A stretch of 64,000 bases of DNA from Mycobacterium conspicuum (GCF_010730195.1 NZ_AP022613.1:2542001-2606000); one strand, 5' to 3'; counted from the stretch's first letter, positions 26,416-34,458 are shown. Numbers and translations: made by a program. The notes: generated by a model from the letters alone, not told the origin.

Positions 26416-29400
26416 CTCCAGACGTCGCAATCATCGGGCTCGCTTGCAGGTTTCCCGGCGCCGCCAACGCCGACGAGTTCTGGCGGTTGCTCTGCGATGG
26501 GCTCGAAGTTACCCAGTTGCCCGCCGATGTCGCCGATTTCGATGCGGACTTTTTCAACCTGTCGCCACGCGAGGCCCGGGCGATGGACCCCCGGCAACGG
26601 CTGGCGCTCGAACTGGCTTGGGAGACATTCGAAGACGCGTTCGTGGTGCCCGAGACGCTGGACGGCGAGCACGTCGCGGTGTACCTCGGCGCGATGAACG
26701 ACGACTACGCGTTGCTGACCGTCGCCACCGACAACGTCGAGCATCACTCCTTCACCGGCATCAGCCGGGGCATGATCGCCAACCGGCTGTCCTTCGCGTT
26801 CGGGTTGCAGGGCCCCAGCATGACGGTCGATTCCGGGCAATCGTCCTCCCTGGTCGCGGTCCACCTCGCGTGCGAGAGCCTGCGGACGGGCGCGGCGCCG
26901 CTGGCGATCGCCGGCGGGGTTCACCTGAACATGGCCAGCGAAACCGCCTTGCTGGAAGCCGAATTCGGTGCGATCTCGCCGTCGGGCCACACCTATGCGT
27001 TCGACGAACGCGCCGACGGCTATGTTCGGGGCGAAGGCGGCGCTTTGGTTCTGTTGAAGCCGTTGAGTGCGGCACTCGACGACGGCGACCGAATCCGCGC
27101 CGTCATTCGAGGCAGCGCGGTGGGCAACGCCGGGCACAGCGCGGCCGGGCTGACCGTCACCTCCGTCCCGGGGCAAGCGGACGTCATCGCGCGCGCCCTG
27201 GCCAGCGCGGGCCTCGACGCCCACCAGATCGACTACGTAGAGGCGCACGGAACCGGCACCGCGGTCGGCGATCCGGTCGAGGCGAGGGCGCTGGGCACGG
27301 TGTTCGCCGAGCGACGCCGGGATCCGGTCAGCGTCGGATCGGTGAAGACCAACATCGGCCACACCGGGGCCGCCGCCGGAATCGCCGGGCTGATCAAGAC
27401 GGTGCTCGCGGTGGAAAACGGTCTGCTGCCACCAAGTCTCAACTACGTCCGCCCCGCGATCGATCTCGACAGCCTCGGGCTTCGGGTCAACACCGCGCTG
27501 ACGCCCTGGCCCACCGGTGGCGCCTTGCGGCGCGCGGGGGCGTCCTCGTTGGGGATGGGCGGGACCAACGCGCACGTCATCGTCGAACAACCGCCGGCCG
27601 TGCCGGAAAGTGCTGCACCCCAACACAATGCCAGCGAGCCCACCACCGCCTGGGTGCTGTCCGCGCGGTCCGGGGAGGCGCTACAAAATCAGGCTGCCCG
27701 GTTGCTGGGGCAGCTGAGCACGCAGAACGGCGTTGAGGCGGGCCCGAGTCCGGCGGACGTGGGTTGGTCGTTGGCGACCACCCGATCGGTGTTTGAGCAT
27801 CGGGCCGTCGTGGTCGGCGCCGACCGCGAGCAGCTGATGGCGCAGTTGTCCGCGCTGGCCGCCGGTGAGCCGAGCCCGGCGACGGTGCTGGGGCGGGCCC
27901 ACCCGGTGGGCAAGACCGTGTTCGTGTTTCCCGGGCAGGGTTCGCAATGGCTCGGCATGGGTCAGCAGCTCTACGACCGATTTCCGGTATTCGCCCAGGC
28001 CTTCGACGAGGCCGCCGCGGCGTTACAGCCACACCTGCGATTGCCATTGCGCGACGTGATCGGGGGCACCGACGCGGACCTGTTGCGCAGCACCGAGTTC
28101 GCTCAGCCCGCATTGTTCGCGGTGCAGGCGGCGACGGCGGCGCTGTTGCGGTCCTGCGGCGTGGTGCCCGATGTCGTGATGGGTCATTCGGTGGGTGAGA
28201 TCACCGCGGCGCACGTGGCCGGCGCATTGTCGTTGGCCGCTGCGGCCAGCGTGGTCGCTGCCCGGGGCCGCTTGATGGCGGACCTACCCACCGGGCCAGA
28301 CGGCGGCGCGATGGTGGCGGTGGCCGCCAGCGCGGACGAGGTGGCGCCATTCCTGACCGAGGGTGTCGATGTCGCCGCCGTCAACGGCCCGAATTCGGTT
28401 GTGATTTCGGGTGGGGAAGCCGCCGTGGGCGCCGTGGCCGACCGGTTCGCGGGTGCGGGGCGCCGGGTGCACCGATTGGCGGTGTCGCATGCGTTTCATT
28501 CGGCGTTGATGGAGCCGATGCTGCAGCGGTTCGCGGGAGCGCTCGACGAACTCGAGGCGGTTCAGCCCCGAATTGACTTGGTGTCCAATCTAACCGGTGA
28601 ACTCGCCGCGCCCGGGTATGGGTCGCCCCAGTACTGGGTCGATCATGTGCGTCGCCCCGTGCTGTTCGCCAAGGGGGTGCAGACGGCGGAATCGCTCGGC
28701 GGCGCGGTATTCGTGGAGGTGGGTCCGGGTGGGGGATTGATGGCGGCCGTGGAGCAGTCGCTGACCGATCCGACGACCGAACACGCGGCCGCGGTCGCGA
28801 CGCTGGTCAAGGATCGCGGCGAGGTTGATTCGCTGCTGGCCGCGCTGGGTCAATTGTTCACCGTGGGCGTGCCGGTGGATTGGGTTGGCGTGTTGAATGT
28901 TTCGGGTGTCCGGAGGGTGGCGTTGCCCACCTACGGGTTTGCGCGGCGGCGGTTTTGGCTGGGCGCGGGCGATTCCGGCGGGCCGGAAGCGAGCCGCGGG
29001 GAAGCGAGCCGATCGGCCGGCTTCGTCGAGAATTTGCGACAGTTGCCCCCCGGGGAACAGCACCGTCAGCTGCTGGAATTGGTATGTGCCCATGCGGCAA
29101 CGGTTTTGGGCCATTCGAGCAGCGACGACATTGATGTGGAGCGCGCGTTCAACGACCTCGGATTCGATTCGATGACCGGCGTGGAACTGCGCAACCGCCT
29201 CAAAGTCGACACCGGGCTGGCCGGCGCCGCGCTGTCCCGCACGCTGATCTTCGACTATCCCACTCCGACGGCGTTGGCCGATCATCTCGCGCACCACCTG
29301 CTGGGCGGCCATCAGGAAGAGTCCGACGAGGAGCGGATCTGGTCTGCGCTGAGGAAGATCCCTCTCCAGGAGCTTCGACGGACGGGTTTGCTGGACAAAC

Positions 29401-29531
29401 TCCTGCAGCTGGCGGGCCTGCCCGACGGATCCCCTCGCGAGTCGACGGTCGACGACGACGTCATCGATGGACTGAGCGCCGACGCGCTGATCGCGATGGC
29501 GCTCGACGAAGCGGACGACCGCGACGAGTGA
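26412..29531 (+). CDS. pks9: KSQ-AT-ACP loading-module PKS (Pks9-like)
   Basis: 1039 residues: KS (1-395), AT (about 500-800), ACP (about 880-950) and a C-terminal docking tail. The KS keeps both histidines (His279, His317), but the nucleophile position reads VDSGQSSS, with Gln143 in place of Cys. Gln here defines KSQ domains, which decarboxylate an ACP-bound malonyl unit to make the starter. AT has Ser593 in GHSVG and HAFH at 693-696, predicting malonyl-CoA. ACP has Ser920 in GFDSM. Unlike the two module proteins it has no N-terminal docking coil, as expected of a first protein. Its tail (LSADALIAMALDEADD) differs from theirs. The start is the GTG overlapping the upstream stop. The starter role is inferred from the motif; an inactive KS is the alternative. 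Confidence 0.93.
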   Translation: MTPDVAIIGLACRFPGAANADEFWRLLCDGLEVTQLPADVADFDADFFNLSPREARAMDPRQRLALELAWETFEDAFVVPETLDGEHVAVYLGAMNDDYALLTVATDNVEHHSFTGISRGMIANRLSFAFGLQGPSMTVDSGQSSSLVAVHLACESLRTGAAPLAIAGGVHLNMASETALLEAEFGAISPSGHTYAFDERADGYVRGEGGALVLLKPLSAALDDGDRIRAVIRGSAVGNAGHSAAGLTVTSVPGQADVIARALASAGLDAHQIDYVEAHGTGTAVGDPVEARALGTVFAERRRDPVSVGSVKTNIGHTGAAAGIAGLIKTVLAVENGLLPPSLNYVRPAIDLDSLGLRVNTALTPWPTGGALRRAGASSLGMGGTNAHVIVEQPPAVPESAAPQHNASEPTTAWVLSARSGEALQNQAARLLGQLSTQNGVEAGPSPADVGWSLATTRSVFEHRAVVVGADREQLMAQLSALAAGEPSPATVLGRAHPVGKTVFVFPGQGSQWLGMGQQLYDRFPVFAQAFDEAAAALQPHLRLPLRDVIGGTDADLLRSTEFAQPALFAVQAATAALLRSCGVVPDVVMGHSVGEITAAHVAGALSLAAAASVVAARGRLMADLPTGPDGGAMVAVAASADEVAPFLTEGVDVAAVNGPNSVVISGGEAAVGAVADRFAGAGRRVHRLAVSHAFHSALMEPMLQRFAGALDELEAVQPRIDLVSNLTGELAAPGYGSPQYWVDHVRRPVLFAKGVQTAESLGGAVFVEVGPGGGLMAAVEQSLTDPTTEHAAAVATLVKDRGEVDSLLAALGQLFTVGVPVDWVGVLNVSGVRRVALPTYGFARRRFWLGAGDSGGPEASRGEASRSAGFVENLRQLPPGEQHRQLLELVCAHAATVLGHSSSDDIDVERAFNDLGFDSMTGVELRNRLKVDTGLAGAALSRTLIFDYPTPTALADHLAHHLLGGHQEESDEERIWSALRKIPLQELRRTGLLDKLLQLAGLPDGSPRESTVDDDVIDGLSADALIAMALDEADDRDE

Positions 29532-29730
29532 AGCCACGTGACCTCAATAACGAACCGCGCGAAAATAATTTGTTGAATTAATCCAACGCATGTCAAATAG
29601 CGCAATTTGACGCACGTTCAATACCGTTTATGAGGCGTGTGTTTAATATCTCTAACTTTCCCCTAGTCTGCGGAATTACATTAAACTTCTGGTACTGAAT
29701 CGGGCAGGTTTTAATACGCAGGGGTAGGGC
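29532..29730 (+). promoter_or_regulatory. AT-rich promoter island upstream of the second type III PKS
   Basis: These 199 bp are markedly AT-rich for this genome. They contain TTGACG (29607-29612), TAATAT (29644-29649) and TAAACTTC (29682-29689), the last shared with the promoter region of the first type III PKS. An independent promoter for the Pks11-like gene is likely. Which hexamers are used cannot be told by eye. Confidence 0.4.
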
Positions 29731-30792
29731 ATGAGCGTCATCGCAGGTGTATTCGGGGCATTGCCACCCAATCGATACGGCCAGCACGAACTCACCGAGG
29801 CCTTCGTCCAGTTCCCTGGTTTGAAGGACAACGAGGTGCTCGTCCGGCGCATGCACGCCGGCGCCAAGGTCAACAGCCGCCACCTGGTCTTGCCGCTGGA
29901 GAAATACCACGCGCTCGCCGATTTCGACGAGACCAACGAAATCTTCATCGACAAAGCGGTGGAGCTGGGCTGCGAGGCACTGCTGGGCGCGCTCGAGGAG
30001 GCGGGCCTGCGGCCGCAGGACGTCGACCTGATCGTCTCGTCCACCGTCACCGGCATCGCGGTGCCGTCGTTGGAGGCCCGGATCGCCGGGCGCGTGGGCC
30101 TGCGCCCCGACGTGCGGCGGATGCCCCTGTTCGGGCTGGGTTGCGCCGCGGGGGCGGCCGGGGTGGGGCGCCTGCACGACTACCTGAGCGGCGCGCCCGA
30201 CGGCGTCGCGGCGCTGGTGTCCATCGAGCTTTGCTCGCTCACGTTCCCGGCGGTCAAACCGACCGTTTCCGGCTTGGTCGAGACCGCGCTGTTCGGTGAC
30301 GGTGCCGCCGCGGTGGTGGCCGTCGGCGACCGTCGCGCCGAACAGGTCCGCGCCGGCGGGCCCGACATCGTCGCCTCCCGCAGCCGCCTTTACCCCGACT
30401 CGCTCAACGTCATGGGCTGGAACATCAACTCCTCCGGCCTGCAGCTGGTGATGTCCCCCGAGTTGACCAGCGTGATCGAGCGGCATCTGGCCGGTGACGT
30501 GTCGCGCTTCCTGGCCGCCCAGGGACTCGACAAGGACGGCATCGGCGCGTGGGTCGCCCATCCCGGCGGTCCCAAGGTCATCGACGCAATCGCCAGGTCT
30601 CTCGAGTTGCCGCCGGACGCACTCGAGCTGACCTGGCGCTCGATGGACGAGATCGGCAACCTCTCGTCGGCCTCGGTGCTGCACATCCTGCGTGACACCA
30701 TCGCCAAACTGCCGCCCAGCGGAACCCCCGGGCTGATGATCGCGATCGGCCCGGGATTCTGCTCCGAACTCGTGCTACTGCGCTGGCGTTAA
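29731..30792 (+). CDS. pks11: Type III polyketide synthase (Pks11-like)
   Basis: 353 residues, colinear with the Pks10-like enzyme and with catalytic residues at identical positions: Cys138 (GLGCAAGA), His277 (VAHPGGP), Asn310 (EIGNLSS). M. tuberculosis Pks11 is known to make alkylpyrones from long-chain acyl-CoA in vitro. Here it directly follows the type I proteins and could take chains from an ACP, as type III enzymes do in Azotobacter lipid synthesis; that is a hypothesis. Its 3' end overlaps the convergent P450 gene by 18 bp. Confidence 0.93.
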   Translation: MSVIAGVFGALPPNRYGQHELTEAFVQFPGLKDNEVLVRRMHAGAKVNSRHLVLPLEKYHALADFDETNEIFIDKAVELGCEALLGALEEAGLRPQDVDLIVSSTVTGIAVPSLEARIAGRVGLRPDVRRMPLFGLGCAAGAAGVGRLHDYLSGAPDGVAALVSIELCSLTFPAVKPTVSGLVETALFGDGAAAVVAVGDRRAEQVRAGGPDIVASRSRLYPDSLNVMGWNINSSGLQLVMSPELTSVIERHLAGDVSRFLAAQGLDKDGIGAWVAHPGGPKVIDAIARSLELPPDALELTWRSMDEIGNLSSASVLHILRDTIAKLPPSGTPGLMIAIGPGFCSELVLLRWR

Positions 30793-32076
30793 GTCAGCGA
30801 CCTCGACACTCAATCCCGGTCGCGGGCTCAGCGCGGCGAGGTTATGCGCGCGGATCCGCTGAGCGGGCAATCGCAGCCTGGTCCGGGAGACGAGCCGGGC
30901 CAGCATCACGGTCATCTCGGTGATCGCCATCGCCGACCCGATGCATCGGTGCAGCCCGCCGCTGAACGGGATGAACTCGTGTGGCGCGGGCTTGCGGTAA
31001 CCCGGTGAGCGGGGATCCCAACGCAGCGGCCGGAATTCGGTTGGTTCCGGCCACACCTCGGGGATGCGGTGCGTCACGTAGGCGCTGAAGATCAGCAGCC
31101 GCCCGGCGCGGATGCGGTGCCCGTCGAAGCGAAGGTCGCGCATCACCCTGCGGGCGGAGATCACCCCGGGCGGGTACAGCCGAAGCGTCTCGTGCACCAC
31201 CCCGTTGAGGTAGGTCAGCGCCGAAAGGTCCTCGGCAGCGGGAGGCCGGTCACCGCATACGCGGCGGACGTCGTCGGCGGCGGCGTCCCAGGCGTCCGGG
31301 GCGGAGAGCAGCGTGTGGGTGGCCCAGGCCAGCGCGCCGCTCGTGGTCTCGTAGCCGGCGGTGATCAGGGAAATGACCTGATCTCGAATCTCGTTGTCGC
31401 TCAACGCGTAACCCTCATCACCGCGGCCATTGATCAGCATGGTCAGCATGTGGTCGTCGGGGCTGGGCGCGCTACGGGCTTCCGCGATCTGGGCGTCGAT
31501 TAGCTCGTTGATGCGTTCGCGGGCCTGCATTGCGCGCCGCCAGGGCGGCGTCTTGGCCCGCCGCTGCAGCTGCATGACTTGCGGAAGTTGGTGCGTGAGA
31601 TCCAGCAGCGGCTGCAATTGTGCGCCCAGGAAGTCGGAGTGGGCGGCCATGCGCGGGCCGAACAGCGACTCGGCGGTGCTGCGCCGCACCGCCGAGCGGA
31701 AGTCTTGGTAGATGTCCAGGCGCTGCCCGGGCCGCCAGCCGTCGATCACGGCGTCGATGTTGGACACCATGGTCTGCACATAGCTCTGGATCTCCCGGTG
31801 CCGCAGCCCGGGGGCGATGACGCTGCGACGACGCTGGTGGTCGGCGCCGTCGCTCACGATCAGGGCGGTGGGCCCGTCCACGATCGCCAGGTTCTCAAAC
31901 GTCTTGCGCCAGCTGAACGCGTCGGCGTTGGCGAAGACGAACTTGTTGGCTTCGGCGCCCAGCAGGTAGGTGTACCCGTGCCGTCCGAGCCCGGAGTTGA
32001 TCACCGGGCCGCGCCGTCGGTAGAGGTTCAGCAACGTCTCGCCGGGCAGGTAACGCACCGGTTGCCAGGTACTCAT
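30775..32076 (-). CDS. cyp139: Cytochrome P450, CYP139-like
   Basis: A 433-residue P450 with I-helix AGYETTSG, K-helix ETLR, the PERF-like region EPTEFRPLRW and the haem loop FSGGLHRCIG, ligand Cys378. CYP139 is known to sit in this PKS neighbourhood across mycobacteria (Rv1666c in H37Rv), so a tailoring oxidation of the polyketide is the best guess. Its ATG overlaps the stop of the upstream ABC-F gene (ATGA), so the two are co-transcribed and probably coupled. The 3' ends of this gene and the Pks11-like gene overlap, so their transcripts are mutually antisense there. Redox partners are not nearby. Confidence 0.93.
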   Translation of the reverse strand: MSTWQPVRYLPGETLLNLYRRRGPVINSGLGRHGYTYLLGAEANKFVFANADAFSWRKTFENLAIVDGPTALIVSDGADHQRRRSVIAPGLRHREIQSYVQTMVSNIDAVIDGWRPGQRLDIYQDFRSAVRRSTAESLFGPRMAAHSDFLGAQLQPLLDLTHQLPQVMQLQRRAKTPPWRRAMQARERINELIDAQIAEARSAPSPDDHMLTMLINGRGDEGYALSDNEIRDQVISLITAGYETTSGALAWATHTLLSAPDAWDAAADDVRRVCGDRPPAAEDLSALTYLNGVVHETLRLYPPGVISARRVMRDLRFDGHRIRAGRLLIFSAYVTHRIPEVWPEPTEFRPLRWDPRSPGYRKPAPHEFIPFSGGLHRCIGSAMAITEMTVMLARLVSRTRLRLPAQRIRAHNLAALSPRPGLSVEVADLTPAQ

Positions 32077-33860
32077 TCCAGCGCCTCCGAGAGCTCGAGC
32101 CAGCGCCCCTCCAAGGTGCCGACTTCGTCCTCGAGAGTACGTAGTTCGGCCGTCAGCCCAGTGATCCCCACGTGGTCGGACTGGTCATGCTCGGCGAGCT
32201 CGGTGTGTTTGGCCGCGATCCGATCGGCCAGCCGTGCGAGTTGGCGGTCGACCGAGGCGAGCTCCTTCTCGGCGGCGCGACGTTGCGCGCCGGACAGGGT
32301 GTCTGGCGCGGCGGCGGCCGACGGGCGTGTCGGTCGTTCGCGCGGTGCGGAATCGGCTGCCAGGCGCAGGTATTCGTCGATACCACCGGGCAGGTGCCGC
32401 AGGCGCCCGTCCAGGATCGCGTACTGCTGATCGGTGACGCGTTCGAGCAGATAGCGATCGTGCGAGACCACGATCAACGTGCCCGGCCAGGAGTCGAGGA
32501 GATCCTCGGTGGCGGTGAGCATATCGGTGTCCACGTCATTGGTGGGCTCGTCGAGCAGCAGCACGTTCGGCTCGGCCAACAGCGTGAGCATGAGCTGCAG
32601 GCGGCGGCGCTGACCGCCGGAGAGTTCACCGACCCGCGCGGACAACTGGCCGCGACCAAAACCGAGTCGCTCCAGCAGCTGGGCCGGGGTGACCTCGTCA
32701 CCCTCGACCTGATAGCCGCCGCGCAGCCCGGCCAGCACGTCGGCGATCCGGTCATCGGCGAAGCGGGTCAGCTGATCGCCTTGCTGATCCAGCACCGCCA
32801 ACCGGACCGTCTTGCCGCGCTTGACGCGCCCGGTGTCCGGCGCGACGGTGCCGGCGATCAACCCCAGCAGGGTCGATTTGCCGGCGCCGTTGGCCCCGAC
32901 GATGCCGGTGCGCTCACCGGGCGCGATCCGCCATTCGATGTCGCGCAGCACGGGGCGCCCACCAGAAGATGCGAACGACACCGACACGTCGAGCAGATCG
33001 ACCACGTCCTTGCCCAGCCGCGCGGTCGCCAGCTTGGCCAGCTCCACGGTGTTGCGCAGCGGGGGCACGTCGGCGATCAGCCGATTGGCGGCCTCGATCC
33101 GGAACTTGGGCTTGGAGGTGCGCGCCGGCGGGCCGCGGCGCAGCCAGGCCAGCTCCTTGCGCATCAGGTTCTGCCGCTTGGCCTCGGCGGCGGCGGCCTG
33201 CCGGTCGCGCTCGACGCGCTGCAACACGTACGCGGCGTAGCCGCCTTCGAACGGCTCGACGATCCCGTCGTGCACCTCCCACGTCGTGGTGGCGACTTCG
33301 TCGAGAAACCAGCGGTCGTGCGTCACCAGCAGCAGCCCGCCGGTATTGCGGGCCCAGCGCCGCCGCAGGTGGTCGGCCAGCCAGGTGATGCCCTCGATGT
33401 CGAGGTGGTTGGTGGGCTCGTCGAGGGCGATCACGTCCCAGTCGCCCATCAGCAGCCGGGCCAGCTGCACGCGTCGGCGCTGGCCCCCGCTGAGCGTGGA
33501 AACCGTTGCTTCCCAACCGATATCGGATACCAGCCCGCTGACCACGTCGCGGACCTTTGCGTTACCGGCCCACTGGTGTTCGGCTTGGTCGCCGACCAGG
33601 GTCCAGCCGACCGTGCGGTGCGGATCGAGGGTGTCGGCCTGGCTCACGGCACCGACCCGCAGTCCGCTGCGCCGGGTGACCCGGCCCGAGTTGGGCTGCA
33701 GCTCGCCGGTCAGCAGTCCCAGCAGGCTGGACTTGCCGTCGCCGTTGCGGCCGACGATGCCGATGCGCGCGCCGTCGTTGACGCCGAGCGTGAGTGACTC
33801 GAATACCACCTGCGTCGGATATTGCAGGTGTACCGCCTCGGCTCCCAGGAGGTGCGCCAC
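32073..33860 (-). CDS. ABC-F family ATPase (Uup/EttA/antibiotic-resistance type), unsplit
   Basis: 595 residues, two ABC domains in one chain, no membrane segment: an ABC-F protein acting on ribosomes rather than a transporter. Domain 1 has Walker A GRNGDGKSS (37-45), signature LSGGQRRRV and Walker B LDEPTNHLD. Domain 2 has GANGAGKST, LSGGQRRRL and LDEPTNDVD. The linker between them is basic, and the last 80 residues form a Uup-like coiled coil. As I recall, H37Rv carries this as two annotated pieces, Rv1668c and Rv1667c, called a macrolide transporter. Here it is whole. It starts at GTG 33860. The -10-like TAACTT (33873-33868) ends 7 nt before it, so a leaderless transcript is likely. Co-transcription with CYP139 suggests a link to the PKS product. 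Confidence 0.9.
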   Translation of the reverse strand: MAHLLGAEAVHLQYPTQVVFESLTLGVNDGARIGIVGRNGDGKSSLLGLLTGELQPNSGRVTRRSGLRVGAVSQADTLDPHRTVGWTLVGDQAEHQWAGNAKVRDVVSGLVSDIGWEATVSTLSGGQRRRVQLARLLMGDWDVIALDEPTNHLDIEGITWLADHLRRRWARNTGGLLLVTHDRWFLDEVATTTWEVHDGIVEPFEGGYAAYVLQRVERDRQAAAAEAKRQNLMRKELAWLRRGPPARTSKPKFRIEAANRLIADVPPLRNTVELAKLATARLGKDVVDLLDVSVSFASSGGRPVLRDIEWRIAPGERTGIVGANGAGKSTLLGLIAGTVAPDTGRVKRGKTVRLAVLDQQGDQLTRFADDRIADVLAGLRGGYQVEGDEVTPAQLLERLGFGRGQLSARVGELSGGQRRRLQLMLTLLAEPNVLLLDEPTNDVDTDMLTATEDLLDSWPGTLIVVSHDRYLLERVTDQQYAILDGRLRHLPGGIDEYLRLAADSAPRERPTRPSAAAAPDTLSGAQRRAAEKELASVDRQLARLADRIAAKHTELAEHDQSDHVGITGLTAELRTLEDEVGTLEGRWLELSEALE

Positions 33861-33867
33861 CGGACCA

Positions 33868-33873
33868 AAGTTA
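33868..33873 (-). promoter_or_regulatory. -10 element for a leaderless ABC-F/CYP139 transcript
   Basis: TAACTT on the minus strand is 7 nt before the GTG at 33860. No Shine-Dalgarno sequence is seen. This spacing fits a transcript that begins at the start codon, common in mycobacteria. Confidence 0.45.
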
Positions 33874-33908
33874 CCGGCGGAGATCCGCGCGGTATGGGAT
33901 CAGCCCTG

Positions 33909-33933
33909 GCAAACGCAAGAATCACGCAAGTGA
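33909..33933 (+). promoter_or_regulatory. 11-bp direct-repeat element (copy 1), CGCAAG motif
   Basis: Two tandem 11-bp units, GCAAACGCAAG (33909-33919) and AATCACGCAAG (33920-33930), followed by TGA. A 21-nt stretch (33913-33933) matches 39896-39916 at 20 of 21 positions. Direct repeats with one-turn spacing are the usual target shape of OmpR-family response regulators. It lies just upstream of the small secreted protein. Confidence 0.5.
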
Positions 33934-33953
33934 GCGGCATTATGTTGCTGCGC

Positions 33954-34307
33954 ATGAACACCTCTCACACCCTGAAGAAGATCTTTGCCGGGGCGTTGCT
34001 CTCGGGCGCGGCGCTCACCGGCATGGCGTTCAGCCTCGGTACCGCACAGGCGGACCCGGTGCCGCCCGGAGCCTCCGGGCCGTACACCTGCTGCCCGGGC
34101 GACGAGAGCGGCGGACTGCGCCCACAGACCGGTCGCGGATGCCCGTCCGGTGTGCACTGGGACAAGACGCAATGCCACACCTGGTACGGCGTGGTGTGGG
34201 GGCACGGGAACGCTTCCCCCGGTGTGTGGGAGGGTGGGCCACCGCCGCCGGACGCGCTGCGGAAGCCGTGGTGCGGGTTCCCCTTCATGTGCTCGGGTTC
34301 GCCGTAA
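33954..34307 (+). CDS. Small cysteine-rich secreted protein, function unknown
   Basis: 117 residues: signal peptide (MNTSHTLKK, hydrophobic core about 10-28, cleavage near TAQA-DPVPP), then a mature part of about 84 residues with six cysteines, two adjacent (YTCCPGD), and several Trp, Pro and Gly. Disulfide-stabilised secreted protein is the likely state. I do not recognise a family. In-frame starts at 33930 (GTG) and 33942 (ATG) would only lengthen the N-terminus. 33954 was chosen because it gives a normal signal peptide. No good ribosome site is seen for any of them. The direct-repeat element lies immediately upstream. A strong hairpin follows 7 bp after the stop. Confidence 0.75.
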   Translation: MNTSHTLKKIFAGALLSGAALTGMAFSLGTAQADPVPPGASGPYTCCPGDESGGLRPQTGRGCPSGVHWDKTQCHTWYGVVWGHGNASPGVWEGGPPPPDALRKPWCGFPFMCSGSP

Positions 34308-34313
34308 CCGCGC

Positions 34314-34365
34314 CGAACGTGAACTCATGGCGGGAAATCGAAATCCCGCCATGCGTTCACGCTCG
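34314..34365. terminator. Long inverted repeat, probable terminator (CGAGCGT-arm family)
   Basis: 22-bp arms (34314-34335 and 34344-34365) with two mismatches around an 8-nt loop. The centre reads CATGGCGGGA/TCCCGCCATG. No T-run follows. It fits the hairpin terminators without U-tract described for mycobacteria. It sits between the secreted protein and the Rv1683-like gene. Confidence 0.65.
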
Positions 34366-34458
34366 CCGCGCTGCGCCGGCCGGCAAACTCCCTGATCAAC
34401 ACCACCGCACGGGCCGATGTGCCATGATGGCCAAGCTGTACACATTCAGGGAGCAGCG

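Noticed and set aside
32172..33797. A 541-codon plus-strand frame opposite the ABC-F gene
   Set aside because: The minus strand carries complete Walker and signature motifs twice; the plus frame has none.
12346..33860. Thioesterase or terminal reductase releasing the polyketide
   Set aside because: Looked for GxSxG hydrolase and reductase domains at the PKS C-termini and in neighbouring frames; only docking tails, KR and ER Rossmann motifs were found.
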